A stretch of DNA of 64,000 nt, taken from positions 68,358 through 132,357 of the forward strand of contig CATYSO010000004.1 in NCBI GenBank assembly GCA_958412345.1. The letters run 5' to 3'. The stretch's first letter is position 1; each line of letters begins with the position of its first letter. The notes beneath the pieces are model-generated. The model made no database searches. It was not told the origin of the DNA and worked only from the letters and a program-made list of their open reading frames with translations. Made by a program: the position numbers and the translations under genes. This document shows positions 44,193-51,943 of the stretch, piece after piece. The DNA is from an uncultured Collinsella sp. (GTDB taxonomy: Bacteria > Actinomycetota > Coriobacteriia > Coriobacteriales > Coriobacteriaceae).

Positions 44193-45710
44193 ATGGGAAC
44201 TTATCATAGTACACGAGGACGCACTTTATCGTGCTCAAGTAAGGTGGCAATCCGCACCGGCATCGCTCCCGACGGGGGTTTGTTTGTCTCGGACGAGCTC
44301 GGCACCCAGCAGGTCGATATCAGCTCGCTTGCAGATAAATCGTACTTTGAAATCGCTCAAGATGTGTTGGGAATGTTACTGAATGATTACACGGCCGAAG
44401 AAATTTTGGCGTGTGTCAATGAGGCATACCGCGGCACGTTCGCGAGCGAAGAGGTCACGCCGCTCGTCAAACTCGACGCCGCACCGGGCGCCGACGCCCC
44501 GCAAACCTATGTGATGGAGCTCTTTGGCGGCCCCACGAGCGCCTTTAAGGACGTCGCCCTGCAGATGCTCCCCCGCCTGATGGCCCGCACCTCTGCCAAG
44601 GACGGCGGCGCCGAGCGCATCATGATCGTCACCGCCACGTCGGGCGACACCGGCAAGGCAGCACTCGCCGGCTTTGCCGACGCTCCGGGCACGGGCATCA
44701 CTGTCTTTTATCCCGAGGGCAAGGTCAGCCGCGTCCAGAACCTGCAGATGTCCACTCAGGAGGGCGACAACGTCGCTGTCTGCGGCATCCGCGGCAACTT
44801 TGACGACGCCCAGAGCGCCGTCAAGCGCATCTTTGCCGATAAGGAGCTTGCCGAGCGCCTGGAGGCCGCTGGCACGGTGCTTTCGAGCGCCAACTCCATC
44901 AATGTCGGTCGCCTGGTGCCGCAGGTCGTCTACTACTTTGCCGCCTATGCGCAGCTGCTGCGCGCCGGCGGTATCGAGGCTGGCGACGCCGTAGAGTTCT
45001 GCGTGCCCACCGGCAACTTTGGCGATATCTTGGCCGGCTACTACGCCAAGCGCATGGGTCTGCCCGTCGCCAAGCTCGTCGTGGCGAGCGACAAGAACAA
45101 CGTGCTGGCCGACTTCCTGACCACCGGCGTTTACGACCGTAACCGCCCGTTCTTCACGACCATCTCGCCGTCGATGGACATCCTCATCAGCTCCAACCTG
45201 GAGCGCATGCTCTACTTCCTGTCCGATGGCGACTGCGAGCTCGTTGCCGGCCTTATGGAGCAGCTCGCTCAGACCGGTCGTTACGAGGTGCCCGCCGAGC
45301 TGCTGGCAAAGATTCAGAGCGTCTTTGGCTGCGGCTGGGCCAGCGAGGACGAGGTCCGCGCTGCCATCAAGACCTGCTGGGATGCGAACGGCTACGTGAT
45401 CGATCCGCATACCGCCTGCGGCTATCACGTCTTTGAGCAGGTCGCTCCCGCCGAGGGCGCCAAGGCCCGCGTGCTGCTTTCGACCGCCAGCCCTTACAAG
45501 TTCCCACGCGCCTGCTGCGACGCCCTGGGGCTCAACGTTCCCGAGGATGATTTTGAGGCCATGCGCGTGCTCGAGCAGGCCACCAACACGGTCGCCCCGA
45601 CCCAGCTCGCCGAACTCGAATCCAAACCCGTCCGCTTCGAAGACGTCTGCGACGTCGATGAGATGGCAAGCTACGTCGAGTCCGCAGCAAAAAAGATGGC
45701 TACCAACTAA
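44193..45710 (+). CDS. thrC: Threonine synthase
   Basis: The 505-residue PLP enzyme makes threonine from phosphohomoserine. The lysine that binds PLP lies in GPTSAFKDVALQ (K119), and TATSGDTGKAAL and PTGNFGDILAGYYAK are phosphate- and PLP-contact motifs. I start it at 44193 (MGTYHSTRGR), after GAGGAG; the frame is open to 44148. It diverges from lysC and precedes thrB. Confidence 0.95.
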   Translation: MGTYHSTRGRTLSCSSKVAIRTGIAPDGGLFVSDELGTQQVDISSLADKSYFEIAQDVLGMLLNDYTAEEILACVNEAYRGTFASEEVTPLVKLDAAPGADAPQTYVMELFGGPTSAFKDVALQMLPRLMARTSAKDGGAERIMIVTATSGDTGKAALAGFADAPGTGITVFYPEGKVSRVQNLQMSTQEGDNVAVCGIRGNFDDAQSAVKRIFADKELAERLEAAGTVLSSANSINVGRLVPQVVYYFAAYAQLLRAGGIEAGDAVEFCVPTGNFGDILAGYYAKRMGLPVAKLVVASDKNNVLADFLTTGVYDRNRPFFTTISPSMDILISSNLERMLYFLSDGDCELVAGLMEQLAQTGRYEVPAELLAKIQSVFGCGWASEDEVRAAIKTCWDANGYVIDPHTACGYHVFEQVAPAEGAKARVLLSTASPYKFPRACCDALGLNVPEDDFEAMRVLEQATNTVAPTQLAELESKPVRFEDVCDVDEMASYVESAAKKMATN

Positions 45711-45722
45711 ACCCCTCATTAA

Positions 45723-45750
45723 GCGCCGGCGAAAGCCGGCGCACCTTCTT
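45723..45750 (+). terminator. Terminator after thrC
   Basis: GCGCCGGC-GAAA-GCCGGCGC is a perfect 8-bp stem with a GNRA tetraloop, followed by ACCTTCTTT. It lies 12 bases after the thrC stop, so thrB may have its own transcript. Confidence 0.85.
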
Positions 45751-45788
45751 TCATCAGATAACCCCCGGGATGATGACGAACGCGCACA

Positions 45789-45900
45789 GCGTGCCTGGCT
45801 GTTTAGTTCGTCGCGAGTTCCGCACGCAAAGGAAAGCACTTAATGTGCTTTCCGTCTTGCGCAGGACTGCCCGAGCAGCGAACTAAACAGCCAGGCACGC
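45789..45900 (+). promoter_or_regulatory. 112-nt nested hairpin in the thrB leader
   Basis: Perfect 22-base arms (45789-45810 and 45879-45900) enclose an inner 9-bp stem GGAAAGCAC / GTGCTTTCC (45831-45853). The thrB ribosome binding site AGGAGG begins two bases after the right arm, so folding could affect translation. Its layout resembles the long hairpin family, but the internal segments differ: no CGTCCTC, and the TGCGGA motif appears only on the opposite strand. Confidence 0.75.
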
Positions 45901-45913
45901 CAGGAGGACTCAC

Positions 45914-46795
45914 ATGATCAAGATCACCGTCCCAGCAACAAGCGCCAACTTGGGCATCGGCTACGACACCCTCGGCATGGCCGTCAGCCTCTACTCGCAC
46001 TTCACCTTCGAGCGCGCCGACAAGCTCACCATCACGGGCTGCCCCGAGGAATTCCAAAACGAGAACAACCTAGTCTACGTGAGCTTTGTCGATGCGCTTG
46101 CCGCATGGGGCGAGCCGGCTTTTCCCGTCGCCATCGACATTCAGACTGACGTTCCCGTCGCTCGCGGCCTGGGCTCCAGCTCCACCTGCGTTGTCGCCGG
46201 CATTATGGCCGCCGCCGCGCTGACGGGCCACACCGTCGACCGCGCCGAGCTCGTCCGCATTGCCACCGAGGTCGAGGGCCATCCCGATAACGTCGCCCCC
46301 GCCATCCTGGGCGGTGCCGTCTGCTCCTTTACGCCGACGGATTCGCTTCCCCAGTGCCTGCGCTACGAGGTGAGCGACAAACTGCGTTTTATTACTGTGA
46401 TCCCGCCCTACGAGGTGCACACGAGCGAGGCGCGCAAGGTCGTGCCGCAGGAAATTCCGCTCTCCACCGCCGTGTGGCAGATGGGTCGCATCGCCGGCAT
46501 GACGCGCGGCCTGGAGACCGGCGACCTGGACCTGATTGCCGCCGCCAACGACGACCGCATCCAGGAGCCCTATCGTCGCCGCCTCATCCCCGACTACAAC
46601 GCTGTGCGCGACACCTGCCTTAACGGCGGTGCTAAGACCATCTGGATCAGCGGCTCGGGTTCGACCCTCATGGCCGTGACCGACGACACCATCGTCGCTA
46701 AGTTCCTGCAGGTCAAGCTGCGCGAGCAGTTCCCTAAGTGCGAGACGCATATTCTGACGTGCGACACAGAGGGCGCCCAGATCGAATACCTGTAG
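45914..46795 (+). CDS. thrB: Homoserine kinase
   Basis: The 293-residue GHMP kinase phosphorylates homoserine for threonine synthase. The ATP-binding motif PVARGLGSSSTCVVAG (about 88-103) and the C-terminal GSGSTLMAV are visible. AGGAGG precedes the ATG by six bases. Homoserine dehydrogenase is not in the window. Confidence 0.95.
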   Translation: MIKITVPATSANLGIGYDTLGMAVSLYSHFTFERADKLTITGCPEEFQNENNLVYVSFVDALAAWGEPAFPVAIDIQTDVPVARGLGSSSTCVVAGIMAAAALTGHTVDRAELVRIATEVEGHPDNVAPAILGGAVCSFTPTDSLPQCLRYEVSDKLRFITVIPPYEVHTSEARKVVPQEIPLSTAVWQMGRIAGMTRGLETGDLDLIAAANDDRIQEPYRRRLIPDYNAVRDTCLNGGAKTIWISGSGSTLMAVTDDTIVAKFLQVKLREQFPKCETHILTCDTEGAQIEYL

Positions 46796-46821
46796 CGCCC
46801 TGCCTCATTGCTCCCACCGGT

Positions 46822-46932
46822 TCCCCTGGGGCTTCCCCTGAAAACGTCCTCGATCATGAATTGCCCCGTCGTGCGCTTCGCGCGACGGGGCAATTCGATC
46901 TGCGGATTGTTTTCAGGGGAAGCCCCAGGGGG
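46822..46932 (+). ncRNA. Long hairpin element with CGTCCTC/TGCGGA internal loop, copy C
   Basis: A 24-bp outer stem (46822-46845 and 46909-46932) encloses CGTCCTC (46845-46851), GATC, ATG, an inner stem GAATTGCCCCGTCG / CGACGGGGCAATTC, GATC (46897-46900) and TGCGGA (46901-46906). It begins 26 bases after the thrB stop and reads in the same direction. GATC/GATC replaces GGAC/GTCC of copy A while keeping pairing. Confidence 0.88.
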
Positions 46933-47000
46933 ACCTGCGCAGCCTCGACAGGATAATCGCATTCGCTGATTAATCTTGTGCCCCTACGGAGCAACGGACA

Positions 47001-47060
47001 GGGGGCCTTCGCGCTGCGGAAAGATTTGGGGGCAAAGCCCCGGGCCTCCCCTACGTTAAC
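47001..47060 (+). repeat. Half copy of the long hairpin element
   Basis: The sequence TGCGGAAAGATTTGGG (47015-47030) followed by GGCAAAGCCCCGGGCCTCC matches the right arm of copy A, including the TGCGGA internal-loop motif. The left arm is missing, so this is a decayed or truncated copy that cannot fold into the full hairpin. Confidence 0.7.
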
Positions 47061-47209
47061 TTCGCTGGCGGCGGCTACAGGGACCTACGCTCTGGAAAGT
47101 CGCCGGGCTGTAATTTTTGCTTCTTGTTGATGAGAGCGCACTTTCCAGCTTCTTATTCGCCCTATAGCTCTGTTCTAATTTCTAATCGATAATCGATACG
47201 TCTCGTTAT

Positions 47210-47473
47210 CTATTTATCTTCACTACTCAAAACGGCCCCAAGTTCATGCACAAGCGTCTCAACAGTAATTCCAAGTGCATCCGCATAGGCAAACTGTTCA
47301 TAAACCCTAAGGCTGCGTTCCCCAGTCTCGACTTTTGAGATAAACGACTGAGGTACCCCCAGCTTCTTTGCAAGCTCAACCTGGGTAACCCTTTGCTCCC
47401 GACGAATCTGGGAGAGGCATTTTCCGCATGTCCTGTTAGCATCAACGTTCATGCCGTTTACGCTATATTCCAT
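47210..47473 (-). CDS. Small XRE family regulator
   Basis: This roughly 87-residue protein is almost entirely a Cro/C1 helix-turn-helix: IRREQRVTQVELAKKLGVPQ, then SFISKVETGERSLRVYE. I take ATG 47473 as start; no ribosome binding site is seen, and the frame is open to a TTG at 47488. A perfect palindrome overlaps the 5' end, so autoregulation is likely. It diverges from the Cys-rich membrane protein gene. Confidence 0.83.
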   Translation of the reverse strand: MEYSVNGMNVDANRTCGKCLSQIRREQRVTQVELAKKLGVPQSFISKVETGERSLRVYEQFAYADALGITVETLVHELGAVLSSEDK

Positions 47474-47477
47474 TTTG

Positions 47478-47500
47478 ATATATCCCAAACTGGGATATAT
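47478..47500. promoter_or_regulatory. Perfect palindromic operator ATATATCCCA-AAC-TGGGATATAT
   Basis: Two 10-base arms with a 3-base spacer lie directly at the start of the XRE gene and 76 bases upstream of the divergent gene. The layout is typical of a repressor operator controlling both directions. Confidence 0.75.
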
Positions 47501-47575
47501 TTATGTCACCAGCCAAATCACTTGCCTCAGTTGTTCGCATCGCAAATTTAGAACGAGAAAGGAGCCTCGATAAAC

Positions 47576-48589
47576 ATGAATGACGAGATGAAGGAGCCCG
47601 CCGAGGAGCAAGCGCCCAGCGCATCCGATGAACGGAAACCGAATGTCGAAGGGGAACAGCTTTGCGATGGTGCTGACGACACCACCTCCCCTGAAAATCG
47701 GCCATCAAGTGAAGATGACGACGCACGCAAAAAAGAAGAAGACGTCTCACTTCTAACGCGAACCATTCATAAATTCGGCAGTAAAAAACGCGCGGCCATC
47801 GCTGCCGCTGTGGCAGTTGTCATCATCTTCAGTTTGCCTTTGCTGTTTCCTCAATTGTTTTGTAGCCACAAGCTATGGGCCAATGCAACCTGCACTAGCC
47901 CTCGTGTATGCAAAAGTTGCGGCAAAACCGAGGGAGAACCTCTCGGGCACGAATGGGAAGAAGCAACCTGCACGACTCCGAAGACCTGTCAACGTTGCGG
48001 CGAAACGAAAGGGAAGCCACTCGGACACCAACCAGGCTCATGGACTAAAGAAGTCGACTACGTAGATGCCACCTCGAAGGAGATACAAGAGTGCGACAGA
48101 TGCGGTGAGGTCGTTAACACCCGCAATGAAAAGGAAATCACATCTTTTGTTGGCGACGGGATGTTTTCAATTTCACCTGAAGGCTTTATTGAACGACTTA
48201 ACGAGGAATTCTCTGATCTCCCCAATTGCAGCAGCATGAAGGCGAGTTACGAGCTCGACGATAGCGGCATAGGGCTCGAACTTCAGATCAAAAACGGCTC
48301 AAAGATTGCCGGTATTGGAGGCTTCTTTTCGGACTCGAGTAACCAGCTGCTATTCAGCTATCTTGGATCCGAAAACTGCTTCAAAAACATAGTCATGTAC
48401 TTCGAAAACTCCGACTATGCCGCGGCGACAGCATTGGCAACTATACAAGCAATCGATCCAACACTTTCGTTTTCAGACGCCAAGGAAGTTGGTGCTGCCT
48501 GCGTAGATACGCCAACTGTCAAAAATGGAATTACGTACGCAATCGCAGCTTCGAATGGAGAGTACTGGCTAAGCGCCCGAATTGAATAA
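47576..48589 (+). CDS. Membrane protein with tandem Cys-rich CxxCG repeats, function unknown
   Basis: The 337-residue protein has a very acidic cytoplasmic N-terminus (1-60), one membrane span (about 72-93) and two zinc-ribbon-like repeats outside (96-150): ATCTSPRVCKSCGKTEG and ATCTTPKTCQRCGETKG, each ending in LGH. The remainder (155-337) is a soluble domain of unknown type. AAAGGAG precedes the ATG. It diverges from the small XRE regulator gene. Confidence 0.8.
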   Translation: MNDEMKEPAEEQAPSASDERKPNVEGEQLCDGADDTTSPENRPSSEDDDARKKEEDVSLLTRTIHKFGSKKRAAIAAAVAVVIIFSLPLLFPQLFCSHKLWANATCTSPRVCKSCGKTEGEPLGHEWEEATCTTPKTCQRCGETKGKPLGHQPGSWTKEVDYVDATSKEIQECDRCGEVVNTRNEKEITSFVGDGMFSISPEGFIERLNEEFSDLPNCSSMKASYELDDSGIGLELQIKNGSKIAGIGGFFSDSSNQLLFSYLGSENCFKNIVMYFENSDYAAATALATIQAIDPTLSFSDAKEVGAACVDTPTVKNGITYAIAASNGEYWLSARIE

Positions 48590-48671
48590 TTTCCTTCAAT
48601 TGCTAAATTCAGACGCCTCTTACTCGCGACATATTAAAACTCAACCCCTGGCAGCATCGTCAATCGAAAAT

Positions 48672-48712
48672 TGCCCCGCCGAGCACTTTAGCTTGGCGGG
48701 GCATTTCAATAA
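48672..48712 (+). terminator. Terminator after the Cys-rich membrane protein
   Basis: TGCCCCGCC and GGCGGGGCA form a 9-bp stem with a loop of about 16 bases, followed by TTTC. It lies about 85 bases past the stop codon. Confidence 0.75.
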
Positions 48713-48826
48713 GAAAGCGGATTTAAATATCAACAAGGCCTGCACGCCCCAACGAGACAGCCGGCTTCGCTGCCCAAATTGCCCTTGATGAACCACAAGT
48801 TGAGCAATCAGTAGCTAGAGTCCCCT

Positions 48827-49525
48827 TTAGGCGGCGCTGGGTTCTTTGTATTCGAAGGCTGGTTCTAGGAGGTCTTCGATGTTGCAGTGGAGGGCTTTTG
48901 CCATATCCCTTACGGTTGTTACCGAGGCTTCGTTGATGTTTCGCTGGCGTTGCTCGTACATTTGGATTGAGCGGAGTGATACGCCCGATTCGTATGCCAG
49001 GTCTTGTTGGGTTTTCTTGAGTCTCTTTCTTGCTTGCGAAAGTTTGGTTTGACGAGGTGCCTTCTTTGCCATATCACAGACAAGGCGAGCCACACGCTCT
49101 TCCGATGCCTCGTGCCAGGGATAGTACAGATTGCGCAGTACGTCAAACGGAACGACATGCAGCAGATCTTCGAAAGACTCCCCCAAGCGCCACTGCAGAT
49201 ATGCCAATATCCAGCCCGTCCAGTATTCCGGTGTCTTCTCAAATCGATAGGTGCGATTTGGCATCGACCCGTTTTGATAGCCTGACCTTTCGGCGATAAG
49301 CGCGAACAGCTCAACGCCCGATTTTCCCGATACGACCCATGCGTTGCCGCGCTCAAACTCGCGAGCTACGCCGCTCAGGCAAAAGAGCTCAGCGACCTCG
49401 GACCCCTCCGCTCCATAGTCGTTAACGGCATAGTCAAAGCAATCGCCGAGGTTGTTCATTGCGTCCTCGAGATAGTAGACGGGATATGTCCTACTCGGCC
49501 CACAATCTGTTAACTCTTGGATCAT
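48827..49525 (-). CDS. HTH-domain protein, probable antitoxin partner of the DUF3990 protein
   Basis: The 232-residue protein has an N-terminal domain of unknown type (about 1-155) and a C-terminal XRE-like helix-turn-helix (about 168-222, KKTQQDLAYESGVSLRSIQMYE). Its start overlaps the end of the DUF3990 gene by 35 bases, with GGGAGGG nine bases upstream, so the two are co-expressed. I infer an antitoxin that neutralises the upstream protein and binds the paired palindromes at 50193-50239. A placement of the DNA-binding part at the C-terminus is less common but occurs in such pairs. Confidence 0.75.
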   Translation of the reverse strand: MIQELTDCGPSRTYPVYYLEDAMNNLGDCFDYAVNDYGAEGSEVAELFCLSGVAREFERGNAWVVSGKSGVELFALIAERSGYQNGSMPNRTYRFEKTPEYWTGWILAYLQWRLGESFEDLLHVVPFDVLRNLYYPWHEASEERVARLVCDMAKKAPRQTKLSQARKRLKKTQQDLAYESGVSLRSIQMYEQRQRNINEASVTTVRDMAKALHCNIEDLLEPAFEYKEPSAA

Positions 49526-50174
49526 CTAAATCAACCCTCCCTGCCATTAAATCCCTAATGTCGATACCTTCAGAATCGAACCCGTTGACCGTGTCCAAGT
49601 ATTTGCGTCGAGCATTCTGCTCTCGCTCAAAACGCTTGGGATAAAACTCAGGCCCCGAAGCCTGCTTCCAATCGCAGAATCTAATCACCGAAAATGCGCG
49701 CTCGCTCATAAGAGCATATTGGATACCCAAATCACCCAAGCGCATGATACGTTGCAGCTGTCTGAGCGATATCATGCCGCTGACAAACTGTCTTGCAAAC
49801 GAAAAATAGGAGTCATCAGCACGATAGCCCCGGATAACGTCATATGAAGAAATATCAATCAGACAGTTATCAAGTAGAAATCGAAGCCCTTCACGCGCCA
49901 ATGGCGTCGAAACATTGAACTCTCTGTTGTTCGCCAGAATTGCAAGCCAATTGAGAATTGAAAACTCTCCAGACTCCAAATCCAAGACCGAAAGGCCATC
50001 TAAATCAATTTCATATCTATTGGCAACGCCATCAGACTCGGTCCGGCATGCCCATTCCATCGCCATTTCTTCATGTGGCGTGCAATAAAACCCGCGCCCA
50101 TAGTCATTGAATTGTCTGCATTTATCCAACGACGGATGCTCGACAACAACCTCCGACCCGTGCCAGAGCTCCAT
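49491..50174 (-). CDS. DUF3990-like protein, probable ADP-ribosyltransferase-type toxin
   Basis: The 227-residue protein opens with MELWHGSEVVVEHPSLDKCR, then DYGRGFYCTPHEEMAMEWA, which matches the DUF3990 signature (LYHGS...FG.GFY.T....A..WA) of the ADP-ribosyltransferase fold. A conserved FARQFVSG and ISLRQLQ region follows. I start it at ATG 50174, with GGAGG five bases upstream; a TTG at 50186 is the upstream alternative. The gene order toxin then HTH protein and the operator upstream suggest a toxin-antitoxin module. The modified target is unknown. Confidence 0.8.
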   Translation of the reverse strand: MELWHGSEVVVEHPSLDKCRQFNDYGRGFYCTPHEEMAMEWACRTESDGVANRYEIDLDGLSVLDLESGEFSILNWLAILANNREFNVSTPLAREGLRFLLDNCLIDISSYDVIRGYRADDSYFSFARQFVSGMISLRQLQRIMRLGDLGIQYALMSERAFSVIRFCDWKQASGPEFYPKRFEREQNARRKYLDTVNGFDSEGIDIRDLMAGRVDLDDPRVNRLWAE

Positions 50175-50192
50175 ATCGACCTCCAAACAAAA

Positions 50193-50239
50193 ATATCACC
50201 CCAGTGATAGTTTACCAAGAACTATCACTGGGGTGATAT
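50193..50239. promoter_or_regulatory. Nested palindromic operator upstream of the DUF3990 gene
   Basis: Two perfect 20-base arms (50193-50212 and 50220-50239) are separated by 7 bases. Each arm is itself a palindrome, ATCAC-CCCA-GTGAT or its complement, so the site offers two identical 14-base operators facing each other. It lies 19 bases upstream of the DUF3990 start codon. Confidence 0.8.
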
Positions 50240-50275
50240 AGATAGATGCAAACTATTGGCTGTCAGGAGCACCAA

Positions 50276-50866
50276 CTAGAGACAAGCCTCAGCAATCCGC
50301 TTCTTCAGCTCATCGATACCCGTGCCGGTTTGGGAACTTGTGATGATCACGTTTTCGGCAGGGACGTTGAGCTGCTTTTTGATGGCTGCTGCCTGGCGGG
50401 CCTGCTGGGTGCGGCTGAGCTTGTCGGCTTTGGTGAGGCAGACGATAAAGTTGAACTCGTTGCCCTGCAGGTAGTCGATCATGTCATGATCGAGCTTGCT
50501 GGGGTCGTGACGAATGTCCACCAGCGAGACGACCAAGTTAAAGCTGCGCTCGGAGTCAAAGAAGTCGCCGATAAGCTCGGCCCAGCGGTCGCGCTCGGCC
50601 TTAGAACGACGGGCGAAACCATAGCCCGGCAGGTCGACGAAGTGCACGTCGTCGGCCTCGAAGAAATTGATGTTGCTTGTCTTGCCCGGTGTACTCGAAA
50701 CCTTGACCAGGTTCTTGCGGCCAAAGAGCTTGTTCATAATCGACGACTTGCCCACATTGGAGCGACCGACAAAGCTCACTTCGGGGCAGGTGGACTCGGG
50801 AATCTGCGAAACCTTGCCGTAGCTGGCGACGAACTTGGCAAGCTGGTAGTTAATGGAATCGGCCAT
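50276..50866 (-). CDS. engB: Ribosome biogenesis GTPase EngB (YsxC/YihA)
   Basis: The 196-residue GTPase assists large-subunit ribosome assembly. G motifs visible are GRSNVGKSS (34-42), DLPGYG and LTKADK. I start it at 50866 (MADSINYQL), with AAGGAG five bases upstream; GTG at 50872 abuts that site. It follows the nucleosidase gene by 38 bases on the same strand. Confidence 0.95.
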   Translation of the reverse strand: MADSINYQLAKFVASYGKVSQIPESTCPEVSFVGRSNVGKSSIMNKLFGRKNLVKVSSTPGKTSNINFFEADDVHFVDLPGYGFARRSKAERDRWAELIGDFFDSERSFNLVVSLVDIRHDPSKLDHDMIDYLQGNEFNFIVCLTKADKLSRTQQARQAAAIKKQLNVPAENVIITSSQTGTGIDELKKRIAEACL

Positions 50867-50904
50867 GGACACTCCTTGGTCGTAGGTTCTTACAAAAGAG
50901 CGCG

Positions 50905-51645
50905 CTATTGCGCAGCGGCAATGCGGCGGACGATATCGAGCGTGATGTTACTTGCGACACGCGCGTACTCGAACAGATCGAACTCTCGGTCGCAAATTGC
51001 ATCGTACGCCTCGTCACAATTATCGCTGATAGCGCGCAGCACCAGGCAATCGACACCATTTTTGGTTGCGACATGGGCAATTGCCGCGCCCTCCATGCCG
51101 ACACAATCGGCATGCGTCGCCTCGATAGCGTCGTTGCGCATGGCGGCGCCCGTCACAAAGCGGTTACCCGTGGCAATCGTGCCGACCAGGAACTGCTTGG
51201 TGCCCTCGTTCGAAGCGACTGCATTTGTCGAAGCGTCGACAAACCCACGCTCAGCAAGCACGTCGGCGGCAATATCGACCAGCGCGGGTGTCGAGCCAAA
51301 CTCCTCGAGCCCCGGTGCGGACTCGGCGATAAGCGCGGTATCGGTATCCAGATAGCGTAGGCGTTTGCCAATGACCACGTCGTCGATATGGAGCTTGGGG
51401 TTCAAACCGCCCGCAATGCCCGAAAACACAACAGCCTGCGGAGCATACTTGCTAATGAGGTGCTGTGTTGCAGCGGCGGCGTTCACCGTGCCCATGCCCG
51501 CCGTTGTGGCGACAACTGTCAGACCGTCGAGCTCACCGCTCACAACGGTCAAGCCTGCCTCCCGCGCCTCGCAAACGTCGCTCAGCTCTTCCTTAATCTG
51601 CATGATCTCTTTTTCGAGCGCACCGATAATCGCGATGGTAGCCAT
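50905..51645 (-). CDS. mtnN: 5'-methylthioadenosine/S-adenosylhomocysteine nucleosidase
   Basis: The 246-residue enzyme cleaves adenine from MTA and SAH, salvaging SAM by-products. Motifs seen are IIGALEKEIMQIKEEL, FSGIAGGLNPKL and VGMEGAAIAHVA, with the catalytic aspartate in AISDNCDE. I start it at 51645 (MATIAIIGAL); the frame extends four codons further. Confidence 0.94.
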   Translation of the reverse strand: MATIAIIGALEKEIMQIKEELSDVCEAREAGLTVVSGELDGLTVVATTAGMGTVNAAAATQHLISKYAPQAVVFSGIAGGLNPKLHIDDVVIGKRLRYLDTDTALIAESAPGLEEFGSTPALVDIAADVLAERGFVDASTNAVASNEGTKQFLVGTIATGNRFVTGAAMRNDAIEATHADCVGMEGAAIAHVATKNGVDCLVLRAISDNCDEAYDAICDREFDLFEYARVASNITLDIVRRIAAAQ

Positions 51646-51723
51646 ACCATTCCCCAAACCTATACGAAATTCTCAACCACGGTATGGTACCAGCATTTTG
51701 TTTGACCTCGCCAAACGAACACG

Positions 51724-51912
51724 CTAAGCCAGTGCAGCTCGCGTATCAAACAGAGCCTTTGCAATCGCGGCCGTAACCTCGCTCGAGCGGTCGCTCCACG
51801 GCATCGATGTCATGACGCTCATGACATAGGTACGGCCATCGATGTCGATAAGGCCCGCATCGCATGTCGAATAGTAACCATCCTCGCTGACCCAACCCAC
51901 CTTGTTGCACAT
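51724..51912 (-). pseudogene. C-terminal remnant of a serine hydrolase / class A beta-lactamase-fold protein
   Basis: Only 62 codons remain, MCNKVGWVSEDGYYSTCDAG at the start, then IDGRTYVMSVMTSMPW and a C-terminal helix. The NKVGW stretch matches the K-T-G region of class A beta-lactamase-fold hydrolases, and DAGLI with YVMSVMTS matches the strands after it. The nucleophile SxxK half is absent, replaced by an in-frame stop 12 bases upstream and the pflA gene. It looks like what is left after a deletion downstream of pflA. Confidence 0.65.
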
Positions 51913-51943
51913 CTTAAAGGGTAGTCAATTTGGGACGGGCTTG

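Noticed and set aside
41556..44382. Long plus-strand frames over asd and lysC
   Set aside because: They lie antisense to two conserved biosynthetic genes and have no family signature.
45789..45900. Assigning the thrB leader hairpin to the CGTCCTC/TGCGGA family
   Set aside because: It has the same nested layout, but the CGTCCTC motif is absent and TGCGGA appears only on the opposite strand.
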